DNA of 64,000 nucleotides, taken from assembly GCF_051014445.1 (NCBI RefSeq), contig NW_027488368.1:6200001-6264000 (forward strand), written 5' to 3'. The first letter of the stretch is position 1. Each line of letters opens with the position of its first letter. Both the position numbers and the translations under genes were made by a program. The DNA comes from Colletes latitarsis (lineage: Eukaryota; Arthropoda; Insecta; Hymenoptera; Colletidae). Of this stretch, positions 24,586 to 36,690 are shown piece after piece. The notes below the pieces were generated by a model. The model was not told the origin of the DNA. It searched no databases and saw only the letters and a program-made list of their open reading frames with translations.

Positions 24586-25714
24586 TTGCCCTCATCTGGC
24601 TCGTACTTTCGCATTTTACGCATACTTTTTGGCCAGATCATGGCCTTTTTCTGGCTTGGACCACGTAGTAATGTGGTACCAAACCGAAACAGTCAATTAA
24701 ATCAGGTTGCGAATAATATTTTAGAGGATAACGCTGGTTATGTCTGGGATAGTTCTGGTGTTTGCCATCATCTGGCTCATACTTTCTCGTTTTTCTGATA
24801 CTTGTTGGGCAGATCCTGGGTTTTTTCTGGTTTGGATCACGTAGTAATGTGGTTCCACACCGAAACAGGCAAGTAAACCTGGTTGCGATTAACATTTTAG
24901 AGGATAACGCCGGTAATGTCTCGGTTAGGTCTGGTATTTGCCATCATCTGGCTCGTACTTTCGCATTTTTCGCATACTTGTTGGCCAGATCCTGGCCTTT
25001 TTCTGGTTTGGATCACCTAGTAATGTGGTACCACACTGAAACAGACAATAGAAGCAGGTTCCGATAAGTATTTTAGAGGATAACGAATGTTAGGTCTAGG
25101 TTAGACCTGGGATTTGCCCTCATGAGGGTCATACTTTCGCAGTTTTAACATACATGATGACCTGATCGAGGGTTTTTTCTGCTTTGGATCACGTAGTAAA
25201 GTGGTACCACACTGAAACAGTCCATTAAACCTGGTTTGGATCAATATTTTAGAGAATAATTCATGTTAGGTCTAGGTTAGGTCTGGGATTTGCTCTCATC
25301 AGGCTCGTACCTTCGCATTTTTCGCATACTTGTTGGCCACATCCTGGCCTTTTTCTGGTTTGGACCACGTAGTAATGTGGTACCAAACCGAAACAGTCAA
25401 TTAAATCAGGTTGCGAATAATATTTTAGAGGATAACGCTGGTTATGTCTGGGATAGTTCTGGTGTTTGCAATCATCTGGCTCATACTTTCTCGTTTTTCT
25501 GATACTTGTTGGGCAGATCCTGGGTTTTTTCTGGTTTGGATCACGTAGTAATGTGGTTCCACACCGAAACAGGCAAGTAAACCTGGTTGCGATTAACATT
25601 TTAGAGGATAACGCCGGTAATGTCTCGGTTAGGTCTGGTATTTGCCATCATCTGGCTCGTACCTTCGCATTTTTCGCATACTTGTTGGCCACATCCTGGC
25701 CTTTTTCTGGTTTG
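24586..25714 (+). repeat. 704-bp (4-monomer) offset repeat
   Basis: 24,586-25,010 and 25,290-25,714 share the GTACCAAACCG, TTAAATCAGG, GGGATAGTTCTGGTGTTTGCC/GCA, TTTCTCGTTTTTCTGATAC and GAAACAGGCAAG variants at an offset of 704. The stretch between them includes a family B island. Confidence 0.85.
25077..25300 (+). repeat. Small family B-like island inside family A
   Basis: ATAACGAATGTTAGGTCTAGG, GACCTGGGATTTGCC, CATGAGGGTC, AACATACATGATGACC and then TTTGGATCAATATTTTAG with AATTCATGTTAGGTCTAGG are family B features. The segment also has private changes (GATCGAGGG, CTGCTTTGG), so it is one of the most diverged spots outside the B domain. Confidence 0.78.
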
Positions 25715-28700
25715 GATCACGTAGTAGCGCGGAGCCACACCGAAACAGTAAATTAAACTGGATGCGATTAATATTTTAGAGGATAACGCCGGTTATGTCT
25801 CGGGTAGGTCTGGGATTTGTCCTCATCTGGCTCGTACTTTCGCGTTTTCCGCATACTTGTTTGCCGGATCCTGGCCTTTTTCCGGTTTGGATCACGTAGT
25901 AACGTGGTACCACACTGAAGCAGTCAATTAAACCTGTTTGCGATAAATATTTTAGAGGATAACGCCGGTTATGTCTCGGTTAGTTCTAGGATTTCCCGTC
26001 ATCTGTCTCGTACTTTTGCGTTTTTCGCATAGTTGTTGGCCTGATCCTGGCCCTTTTCTGGTTTGGATCACCTAGTAATGTGGTACCACACTGAAACAGA
26101 CAATAGAAGCTGGTTCCGATAAGTATTTTAGCGGATAACGCTGGTTATGTCTGGGTTAGTTCTGGTTTTTGCCATCATCTGGCACATACATACGAGTTTT
26201 TCGCATACTTGTTGGCCTGATCCTGGGCTTTTTCTGGCTTGGATCACGTAGTAATGTGGGACCACACTGAAACAGTCAACTAAACCTGGTTGCGATTAAT
26301 ATTTTAGAGGATAACGCCGGTACTGTCTCGGTTAGGTCTGGGATTTGCCCTTATCTGGCACGTACTTTCGCGTTTTTCGCATACTTGTTGGCCAGACCCT
26401 GGCCTTTTTCTGGCGTGGACCACGTAGTAAAGTGGTACCACACTGAAACAGTCAATTAAACCAGGTTCCGATTAATATTTTAGAGGATAACGCCGGTTAT
26501 GTCTGGGGTAGGTCTGGTATTTGCCCTCATCTGGCTCGTACTTTCGCATTTTTCGCATACTTGTTGGCCAGATCCTGAGATTTTTCTGGTTTGGATCACG
26601 TAGTAATGTGGTACCACATTGAAACAGTCAATAGAAGCTGGTTCCGCTTAGTAATTTAGAGGATAACGCTGGTTATGCCTGGGTTAGTTCTGGTATTTGC
26701 TATCATCTGGCACATACCTTCGAGTTTTTCGCATAGTTGTTGGCCAGATCCTGGGTTTTTTCTGGATTGGATCCCGTAGTAATGTCGTACCACACTGAAA
26801 CAGTCAATAAAAGCTGGTTCCGATTAGTATTTTAGAGGATAACGCTGGTTATGTCTGTGTCAGTTCTGGTATTTGCAATCATCTGGCTCATACTTTCGCG
26901 TTTTTCGCACACTCGTGGCCAGATCCTGGCCCTTTTCTGGTTTGGGTCACGTAGTAATGTGGTACCACAGTGAAACAGTCAATAGAAGCTGGTTCCGATA
27001 AGTATTTTAGAGGATAACGCTGGTTATGTCTGGGTTAGTTCTGGTATTTGCTATCATCTGGCACATACTTTCGAGTTTTTCGCATACTTGTGGGCCAGAT
27101 CCTGGGCTTTTCCTGGATTGGATCACGTAGTAATGTGGTACCACACCGAGACAGTCAATTAATTCTAGTTCCGATTAATATTTTAGAGGATAACGCCGGA
27201 TATATCTCGGTTATTTCTGGGATTTGCCCTCATCTGGCTCGTACTTTCGCATTTTTCGCATACTTATTGACCAGATCCTGGCCTTTTTCTGGCTTGGACC
27301 ACGTAGTAATGTGGTACCACACCGTAACAGTCAATTAAACCTTGTTGCGAATAATATTTTAGAGGCTAACGCTGGTTATGTCTGGGATAGTTTTGGTATT
27401 TGCAATCATCTGGCACATACCTTCGAGTTTTTCGCATAATTGTTGGCCAGATCCTGGGCTTTTTCTGGTTTGGATCACGTAGTAATGTGGTACCACACGG
27501 AAACAGTCAATTAAACCTTGTTGCGAATAATATTTTAGAGGATAACGCTGGTTATGTCTGGGATAGTTTTGGTATTTGCAATCATCTGGCACATACTTTC
27601 GCGTTTTTCGCATACTTGTTGGCCAGATCCTGGGCTTTTTCCGGCTTGGACCACGTAGTAATGTGGTACCACAATGAAACAGACAATTAAGCCTGGTTGC
27701 GATTAATATTTTAGAGGATAACGCCGGTTATGTCTCGGGTAGGTCTGGGATTTGTCCACATCTGGCTCGTACTTTCGCATTTTTCGCATACTTGTAAGCC
27801 AGATCCTGGCCTTCTTCTGGCTTCGACCCCGCAGTAAAGTGGTACCACACTGAAACAGTCAATTAATTCTAGTTCCGATTAATATTTTAGAGGATAGCGC
27901 CGGTTATGTCTCGGTTAGGTCTGGTATTTGCCCTCATCTGGCTCGTACTTTCGCATTTTTCGCATACTTGTTGGCCAGATCCTGTCCTTTTTCTGGTTTG
28001 GATCACGTAGTAACGCGGTACCACACCGAAACAGTCAATTAAACCTGGTTGCGATTACTATTTTGGAGGATAACGCCGGTTATGTCTGGGTTAGGTCTGG
28101 GATTTGCCCTCATCTGGCTCGTACTTTCGCGTTTTTCGCATAGTTGTTGGCCAGATCCTGTGTTTTTTCTGGTTTGGATCCCGTAGTAATGTGGTACCAC
28201 TCTGAAACAGTCAATAGAAGCTGGTTCCGATAAGTATTTTAGAGGATAACGCTGGTTATGTCTGGGTTAGTTCTGGTATTTGCTATCATCAGGCACATAC
28301 TTTCGCGTTTTTCGCATACTTGTTGGCCAGATCCTAGCCCTTTTCTGGTTTGGATCACGTAGTAATGTGGTACCACATTGAAACAGTCAATAGAAGCTGG
28401 TTCCGCTCAGTAATTTAGAGGATAACGCTGATTATGCCTGGGTTAGTCCTGGCATTTGCAATCATCTGGCTCATACTTTCGCGTTTTTCGCATACTTGTT
28501 GGCCTGATCCTGGGCTTTTCCTGGTTTGGATCAGGTAGTAATGTGGTACCACACTGGAACAGACAAATAAACCTGGATGCGATTAATACTTTAGAGGCTA
28601 ACGCCGGTTATGTCTCGGGTAGGTCTGGGATTTGTCCACATCTGGCTCGTACTTTCGCATTTTTCGCATTCTTGTTGGCCAGATCCTGGCCTTTTTCTGG

Positions 28701-29312
28701 TTCGGATCACGTAGCAATGCGGTACCACACCGAAACAGTCAATTAAACCTGGTTGCGATTAATATTTTAGAGGATAACGCCGGTAATGTCTCGGTTAGGT
28801 CTGGTTTTTGCCCTCATCTGGCTCGTACTTCCGCGTTTTTCGCATACTTGTTGGCCAGATCCTGAGTTTTTTCTGGTTTGGATCCCGTAGCAATGTGGTA
28901 CCACACTGAAACAGTCAATAGAAGCTGGTTCCGATATGTATTTTAGAGGATAACGCCGGTTATGTCTCGGTTAGGTCTGGGATTTGCCCTCATCTAGCTC
29001 GTACTTTCGCACTTTTCGCAAATATTTGCTGGCCAGATCCTGGGCTTTTTCTGGCTTGGATCACGTAGTAATGTGGTACCACACTGTCAATAAAAGCTGG
29101 TTCCGATTAGTATTTTAGAGGATAACGCTGGTTATGTCTGGGTTAGTTCTGTTATTTTCAATCATCTGACTCATACTTACGCGTTTTTCGCATACTTGTT
29201 GGGCAGATCCTGTGTTTTTTCTGGTTTGGATAACGTGGTAATGTGGTACCACACTGAAACAGTCAATAAAAGCTGGTTCCGATTAATATTTTAGAGGATA
29301 ACGCCGGTTATG
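25715..29312 (+). repeat. Mixed family A monomers
   Basis: About 20 monomers with less regular order than neighbouring blocks. 26,382-26,560 repeats 24,094-24,272 (AGACCCTGG, GGCGTGGACC, AACCAGG, GGGGTAGG). 27,339-27,420 and 27,515-27,600 are a one-monomer-offset pair with CCTTGTTGCGAATAATA and GGGATAGTTTTGG. Near 29,083 a six-base loss (CACTGTCAAT for CACTGAAACAGTCAAT) occurs, and near 29,025 a two-base gain (CGCAAATATTTG for CGCATACTTG). Confidence 0.75.
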
Positions 29313-32300
29313 TCTGGGTTAGGTCTGGGATTTGCCCTCATCTGGCTCGTACTTTCGCGTTTTTCGCGTAGTTGTTGGCCAGATCCTGGGTTTTTTCTGG
29401 TTTGGATCACGTAGTAATGTGGTACCACATTGAAACAGTCAATAGAAGCTGGTTCCACATAGTAATTTAGAGGATAACGCTGGTTATGCCTGGGTTAGTT
29501 CTGGTATTTGCAATCATCTGGCTCATACTTTCGCGTTTCTCGCATACTTGTTGGCCAGATCCTGGGCTTTTCCTCGCTTGGACCACGTAGTAATGTGGTA
29601 CCACACTGAAACAGTCAATTAAACCTGGTTTCGAATAATACTTTAGAGGATAACGCCGGTTATGTCTGGGTTACGTCTGGTATTTGCAACCATCTGGCTC
29701 ATACTTTCGCGTTTTTCGCATACTTGATGGCCAGATCCTGGGCTTTTCCTGGCTTGGACCACGTAGTAATGTGGTACCACACTGAAACAGTCAATTAAAC
29801 CTGGTTTCGAATAATACTTTAGAGGATGACGCCGGTTATGTCTGGGTTAGGTCTGGTATTTGCCCTCATCTGGCTCGTACTTTCGCGTTTTTTGCATACT
29901 TGTTGGCCAGCTCCTGGCCCTCTTCTGGTTTGGATCACGTAGTAATGTGGTACCACATTGAAACAGTCTATAGAAGCTGGTTCCACTTAGTAATTTAGAG
30001 GATAACGCTGGTTATGCCTGGGTTAGTTCTGGTATTTGCAATCATCTGGCTCATACTTTCGCGTTTTTCGCATACTTGTTGGCCAGGTCCTGGGTTTTTT
30101 TCTGGTTTGGATCCCGTAGTAATGCGGTACCACACTGAAACAGTCAATTAAAGCTGGTTGCGATTAATATTTTGGAGGATAACGCCGGTTATGTCTCGGT
30201 TAGTTCTGGGATTTCCCATCATCTGGCTCGTGCTCTCGCACTTTTCGCATACTTGTTGTTCAGATCCTGGCCTTTTTCTGGCTTGGACCACGTAGTAATG
30301 CGGTACCACACCGAAACAGTCAACCAAACCTGGTTGCGTTTAATATTTTAGAGGATAACGCCGGTTATGTCTCGGTTGGGTCTGGGATTTGCAATCATCT
30401 GGCTCGTACTTTCGCAATTTTCGCATACTTTTTGGCCAGATCCTGGCCTATTTCTGGCTTAGACCACGTAGTAATGCGGTACCATAACAGAAACAGTCAA
30501 TAAAAGCTGGTTCCGATTAATATTTTAGAGGATAACGCCGGTTATGTCGCGGTTAGGTCTGGGATTTGCCCTCATCTGGCTCGTACTTTCGCATTTCTCG
30601 CATACTTGTTGGCCAGATCCTGGGCTTTTTCTGGTTTGGATCACGTAGTAATGTGGTACCACACTGAAACACACAATTAAACCTGGTTGCGGTTAATATT
30701 TTAGATGATAACGCCGGTTATGTCTCGGTTAGGTCTGGTATTTGCCCTCATCTGGCTCGTACTTTCGCACTTTTCGCAAATATTTGTTGGCCAGATCCTG
30801 GCCTTTTTCTGGTTTGGATCACGTAGTAACGCGGTACCACACCGAAACAGTCAATTAAACCTTGTTGCGATTACTATTTTGGAGGATAACGCCGGTTATG
30901 TTTGGGTTAGGTCTGGGATTTGCCCTCATCTGGCTCGTACTTTCGCGTTTTTCGCGTAGTTGTTGGCCAGATCCTGGGTTTTTTCTGGTTTGGATCACGT
31001 AGTAATGTGGTACCACATTGAAACAGTCAATAGAAGCTGGTTCCACATAGTAATTTAGAGGATAACGCTGGTTATGCCTGGGTTAGTTCTGGTATTTGCA
31101 ATCATCTGGCTCATACTTTCGCGTTTCTCGCATACTTGTTGGCCAGATCCTGGGCTTTTCCTCGCTTGGACCACGTAGTAATGTGGTACCACACTGAAAC
31201 AGTCAATTAAACCTGGTTTCGAATAATACTTTAGAGGATAACGCCGGTTATGTCTGGGTTACGTCTGGTATTTGCAACCATCTGGCTCATACTTTCGCGT
31301 TTTTCGCATACTTGATGGCCAGATCCTGGGCTTTTCCTGGCTTGGACCACGTAGTAATGTGGTACCACACTGAAACAGTCAATTAAACCTGGTTTCGAAT
31401 AATACTTTAGAGGATGACGCCGGTTATGTCTGGGTTAGGTCTGGTATTTGCCCTCATCTGGCTCGTACTTTCGCGTTTTTTGCATACTTGTTGGCCAGAT
31501 CCTGGCCCTCTTCTGGTTTGGATCACGTAGTAATGTGGTACCACATTGAAACAGTCTATAGAAGCTGGTTCCACTTAGTAATTTAGAGGATAACGCTGGT
31601 TATGCCTGGGTTAGTTCTGGTATTTGCAATCATCTGGCTCATACTTTCGCGTTTTTCGCATACTTGTTGGCCAGGTCCTGGGTTTTTTTCTGGTTTGGAT
31701 CCCGTAGTAATGCGGTACCACACTGAAACAGTCAATTAAAGCTGGTTGCGATTAATATTTTGGAGGATAACGCCGGTTATGTCTCGGTTAGTTCTGGGAT
31801 TTCCCATCATCTGGCTCGTGCTCTCGCACTTTTCGCATACTTGTTGTTCAGATCCTGGCCTTTTTCTGGCTTGGACCACGTAGTAATGCGGTACCACACC
31901 GAAACAGTCAACCAAACCTGGTTGCGTTTAATATTTTAGAGGATAACGCCGGTTATGTCTCGGTTGGGTCTGGGATTTGCAATCATCTGGCTCGTACTTT
32001 CGCAATTTTCGCATACTTTTTGGCCAGATCCTGGCCTATTTCTGGCTTAGACCACGTAGTAATGCGGTACCATAACAGAAACAGTCAATAAAAGCTGGTT
32101 CCGATTAATATTTTAGAGGATAACGCCGGTTATGTCGCGGTTAGGTCTGGGATTTGCCCTCATCTGGCTCGTACTTTCGCATTTCTCGCATACTTGTTGG
32201 CCAGATCCTGGGCTTTTTCTGGTTTGGATCACGTAGTAATGTGGTACCACACTGAAACACACAATTAAACCTGGTTGCGGTTAATATTTTAGATGATAAC

Positions 32301-32580
32301 GCCGGTTATGTCTCGGTTAGGACTGGTATTTGCCCTCATCTGGCTCGTACTTTCGCACTTTTCGCAAATATTTGTTGGCCAGATCCTGGCCTTTTTCTGG
32401 TTTGGATCACGTAGTAACGCGGTACCACACCGAAACAGTCAATTAAACCTTGTTGCGATTACTATCTTGGAGGATAACGCCGGTTATGTTTGGGTTAGGT
32501 CTGGGATTTGCCCTCATCTGGCTCGTACTTTCGCGTTTTTCGCGTAGTTGTTGGCCAGATCCTGGGTTTTTTCTGGTTTG
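29313..32580 (+). repeat. 1,588-bp nine-monomer HOR, two nearly identical tandem copies
   Basis: The sequence from 29,313 repeats at +1,588 through to about 32,580. 1,588 is nine monomers plus 4 bp, the excess coming from small insertions carried in both copies (a 7-T run in GGGTTTTTTTCTGG and CGCAAATATTTG). By eye I find about three substitutions between copies (CCAGCTCC/CCAGATCC near 29,911/31,499, GGTCTGG/GGACTGG near 30,732/32,320, ACTATTTTGG/ACTATCTTGG near 30,871/32,459). This is among the youngest duplications in the window, or an assembly artefact. Confidence 0.9.
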
Positions 32581-32752
32581 GATCCCGTAGTAATGTGGTA
32601 CCACACTGAAACAGTCAATAGAAGCTGGTTCCGATAAGTATTTTAGAGGATAACGCTGGTTATGTCTGGGTGAGTTCTGGTATTTGCTATCATCAAGCAC
32701 ATACTTTCGCGTTTTTTGCATACTTGTTGGCCAGATACTGGCCCTTTTCTGG

Positions 32753-33330
32753 TTTGGATCACGTAGTAATGTGGTACCACATTGAAACAGTCAATAGAAG
32801 CTGGTTCCACTTAGTAATTTAGAGGATAACGCTGGTTACGTTTGGGTTAGTTCTGGTATTAGCAATCATCTGGCTCGTACTTTCGCGTTGTTCGCATACT
32901 TGTTGGCCAGGTCCTGGGTTTTTTTCTGGTTTGGATCCCGTAGTAATGCGATACCACACCGAAACAGTCAATTAAAGCTGGTTGCGATTAATATTTTGGA
33001 GGATAACGCCGGTTATGTCTCGGTTAGTTCTGGGATTTCCCATCACCTGGCTCGTGCTCTCGCACTTTTCGCAAACTTGTTGTTCAGATCCTGGCCTTTT
33101 TTCTGGCTTGGACCACGTAGTAATGCGGTACCACACCGAAACAGTCAACCAAACCAGGTTGCGTTTAATATTTTAGAGGATAACGCCGGTTATGTCTCGG
33201 TTGGGTCTGGGATTTGCAATCATCTGGCTCGTACTTTCGCAATTTTCGCATACTTTTTGGCCAGATCCTGGCCTATTTCTGGCTTGGACCACGTAGTAAT
33301 GCGGTGCCATAACAGAAACAGTCAATTAAA
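32753..33330 (+). repeat. Third, partial and diverged copy of the 1,588-bp HOR
   Basis: Follows 31,530-31,950 in monomer order: CCACTTAGTAATTTAG, the 7-T run (near 32,928), TTTCCCATCACCTGGCTCGTGCTCTCGC, TTGTTGTTCAG and GTTTAATATT. It carries private changes (GCGTTGTTCGC, CGATACCAC, one extra T near 33,097). Its first monomer is a chimera with a TTACGTTTGGGTTAG form. Confidence 0.8.
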
Positions 33331-33400
33331 CCTGGTTGCGATTAATATTTGAGAGGATAACGCCGGTTATGTCTCGGTTAGGTCTGGGATATGCCCTCAT

Positions 33401-34660
33401 CTGGCGCGTACTTTCGCGTTTTTCGCATACTTGTTGGCCAGATCCTGGCCTTTTTCTGGCTTTGACATGGCAGTAATGTGGAACCACACTGAAACAGTCA
33501 ATTAAACCTGGTTCCGATTAATATTTTAGAGGATAACGCAGGTTATGTCTCGGTTAGGTCTGGTATTTGCCCTCATCTGGCTCGTACTTTCGCATTTTTC
33601 GCATACTTGTTGGCCAGATCCTGGCCTTTTTCTGGTTTGGATCATGCTGACACGCGGCGCCACACCGAAACAGTCAATAAATCCTGGTTGCCATTAATAT
33701 TTTAGAGGATAACGCCGGCTATGTCTGGGTTAGGTCTGGTAATTGCGCACATCTGGCTCGTACTTTTGCGTTTTTCGCATACTTGTTGGCCAGATCCTGG
33801 CCTTTTTCTGGCTTTGACATGGCAGTAATGTGGTACCACACTGAAACAGTCAATTAAACCTGGTTCCGATTAATATTTTAGAGGATAACGCAAGTTATGT
33901 CTCGGTTCGGTCGGGTATTTGCCCTCATCTGGCTCGTACTTTTGCGTTTTTCGCATACTTGTTGGCCAGATCCTGGCCTTTTTCTGGCTTTGACATGGCA
34001 GTAATGTGGTACCACACCGAAACAGTCAATTAAACCCGGTTGCGTTTAATATTTTGGAGGATAACGCTGGTTATGTTTGGGTTAGTTCTGGTATTCGCAA
34101 TCATCAGGCACATACTTTCGCATTTTTCGCATACTTGTTGGCCAGATCCTGGGATATTTCTGGTTTGGATCACGTAGTAATGAGGTACCACACTGAAACA
34201 GTCAACTAAACCTGGTTGGGATTAATATTATAGAGGATAACGCCGCTCACGTCTTGGTTAGGTCTGGGATATGCCCTCATCTGGCTCGTACTTTTGCGTT
34301 TTTCGCATACTTGTTGGCCAGATCCTGGCCTTTTTCTGGCTTTGACATGGCAGTAATGTGGTACCACACTGAAACAGTCAATTAAACCTGGTTCCGATTA
34401 ATATTTTAGAGGATAACGCAAGTTATGTCTCGGTTAGGTCTGGTATTTGCCCTCATCTGGCTCGTACTTTCGCATTTTTCGCATACTTGTTGGCCAGATC
34501 CTGGCCTTTTTCTGGCTTTGACATGGCAGTAATGTGGTACCACACTGAAACAGTCAATTAAACCTGGCTCCGATTAATATTTTAGAGGATAACGCAGGTT
34601 ATGTCTCGGTTAGGTCGGGTATTTGCCCTCATCTGGCTCGTACTTTCGCATTTTTCGCAT
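33401..34660 (+). repeat. Family A monomers with TTTGACATGGCAG variant; second GACACGCGG copy
   Basis: 33,401-33,791 matches 23,716-24,106. 33,607-33,951 matches 47,486-47,830. The rest is a run of similar monomers with GGCTTTGACATGGCAGTAATG and GATAACGCAAGTTATG, repeating at intervals of one to three monomers (33,813, 33,989, 34,342, 34,517). Confidence 0.8.
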
Positions 34661-36690
34661 ACTTGTTGGCCAGATCCTGGCCCTTCTCTGGTTTGGATCA
34701 CGTAGTAATACGGTACCACTCCGAAAAAGTACACTTAAATCTGGTTGCGATTAATATTTTAGAGGATAGCGCAGGTTATGTCTCGGTTAGGTCTGGTATA
34801 TGCCCTCATCTGGCTCGTGCTTTCGCATCTTTCGCGTACTTGTTGGCCAGATCCTGGCCTTTTTCTGGTTTGGATCACGTAGTAATATTTTACCACTCCG
34901 AAACAGTAAATTAAACCTGGTTGCGATTAATATTTTAGAGGATAGCGCAGGTTATCTATCGGTTAGGTCTAGGATTTCTCCTCATCTGGCTCGTACTTTC
35001 GCATTTCTCGCATACTAGTTGGCCAGATCCTGGGTTTTTTCTGGTTTGGATCACGTAGTAATGTGGTACCACACTGAAACGGTCAATATAGGCTGGTTCC
35101 GATTAATATTTTGGAGGATATCGCCGGTTATGTCTGGGTTAGGTCTGGTATTTGCCCTCATCTGGCTCGTACTTTTGCATTTTTCGCATACTTGTTGGCC
35201 AGATCCTGTCCTTTTTCTGGCTTGGCCCACGTAGTAATGTGGTACCACACTGTCAATAAAAGCTGGTTCCGATTAGTATTTTAGAGGATAACGCTGGTTA
35301 TGTCTGGGTTAGTTCTGGTATTTGCAATCATCTGGCTCAAACTTTTGCGCTTCTCGCATACTTGTTGGGCAGATCCTGTGTTTTTTCTGGTTTGGATCAC
35401 GTTGACACGCGGCACCACACCGAAACTGTCAATAAATCCTGGTTGCCATTAATATTTTAGAGGATAACGCCGGTTATGTCTGGGTTAGGTATGGTATTTG
35501 CCCTCATCTGGCTCATACTTTCGCGTTTTTCGCATACTTGTTGGCCAGATCATGGCCTTTTCTGGCTTCGTCCACGTAGTAATGTGGTACCACACTGTCA
35601 ATAACAGCTGGTTCCGATTAGTATTTTAGGGGACAACGCCGGTTATGTCTGGGTTAGGTCTGGTATTTGCCCTCATCTGGCTCGAACTTTCGCATTTTTT
35701 GCATACTTGTTGGCCAGATCCTGGCCTTTTTCTGGTATGGATCACGTAGTAATGCGGTGCCACACCGAAACAGTCAATTAAAACTGTTTGCGATTAATAT
35801 TTTAGAGGATAACGCCGGTTATGTCTCGGTTTGGTCTGGTATTAGCAATCATCTGGCTCATACTTTCGCATTTTTCGCATGCTTGTTGGGCAGATCCTGG
35901 CCTTTTTCTGGCTTGGACCACGTAGTAATGTGGTACCACACTGAAGCAGCCAATTAAACCTGGTTCCGATTAATATTTTAGAGGATAGCGCCGGTTATGT
36001 CCGGGTTAGGTCTGGTATTTGCCCACATCTGGCTCGTACTTTCGCATTTTTCACATACTTGTCGGCCAGATCCTGGCCTTTTTCTGGCTTTGACCACGTA
36101 GTAATGTGGTACCACACTGAAACAGTCAATTAAACCTGGCACCGATTAATATTTTAGAGGATAACGCTGGTTATGTCTGGGTTAGTTCTGGTATTTGCAC
36201 TCATCTGGCTCGTACTTCCGCATTTTTCGCATACTTGTTGGCCAGAGCCTGGGCTTTTTCTGGTTTGGATCCCGTAGTAATGTGGTACCACACCGGAACA
36301 GTCAATTAAACCTGGTTCCGATTAATATTTTAGTGGATAACGCCGCTTATATCTCGGTTAGGTCTGGGATTTGCCCTCATCTGGCTCGTCATTTCGCATT
36401 TTTCGCAAACTTATTGGCCAGTTCCTGGCCTTTTTCTGGCTTTGACCACGTAGTAATGTAGTACCACACCGGAACAGACAATTAAACCTGGTTCCGATTA
36501 ATATTCTAGTGGATAACGCCGGTTATATCTCGGTTAGGTGTGGGACTTGCCCCCATCTGGCCCGTCATTTCGCATTTTTCGCATACTTATTGGCCAGTTC
36601 CTGGCCTTTTTCTGGCTTTGACCACGTAGTAATGTGGTACCACACCGGAACAGTCAATTAAACCTGGTTCCGATTAATATTTTAGAGGAT
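34661..36690 (+). repeat. Family A monomers left of the variable HOR array
   Basis: Includes two units with the six-base loss in GAAACAGTCAAT (near 35,250 and 35,597) and a GTTGACACGCGG unit at 35,401. 35,667-36,660 reappears at 49,024-50,190 in the same monomer order, including GAAGCAGCC, GGCACCGATT, CGTCATTTCGC and ATATTCTAGTGG variants. The downstream copy holds one additional monomer (about 49,560-49,735). Confidence 0.82.
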
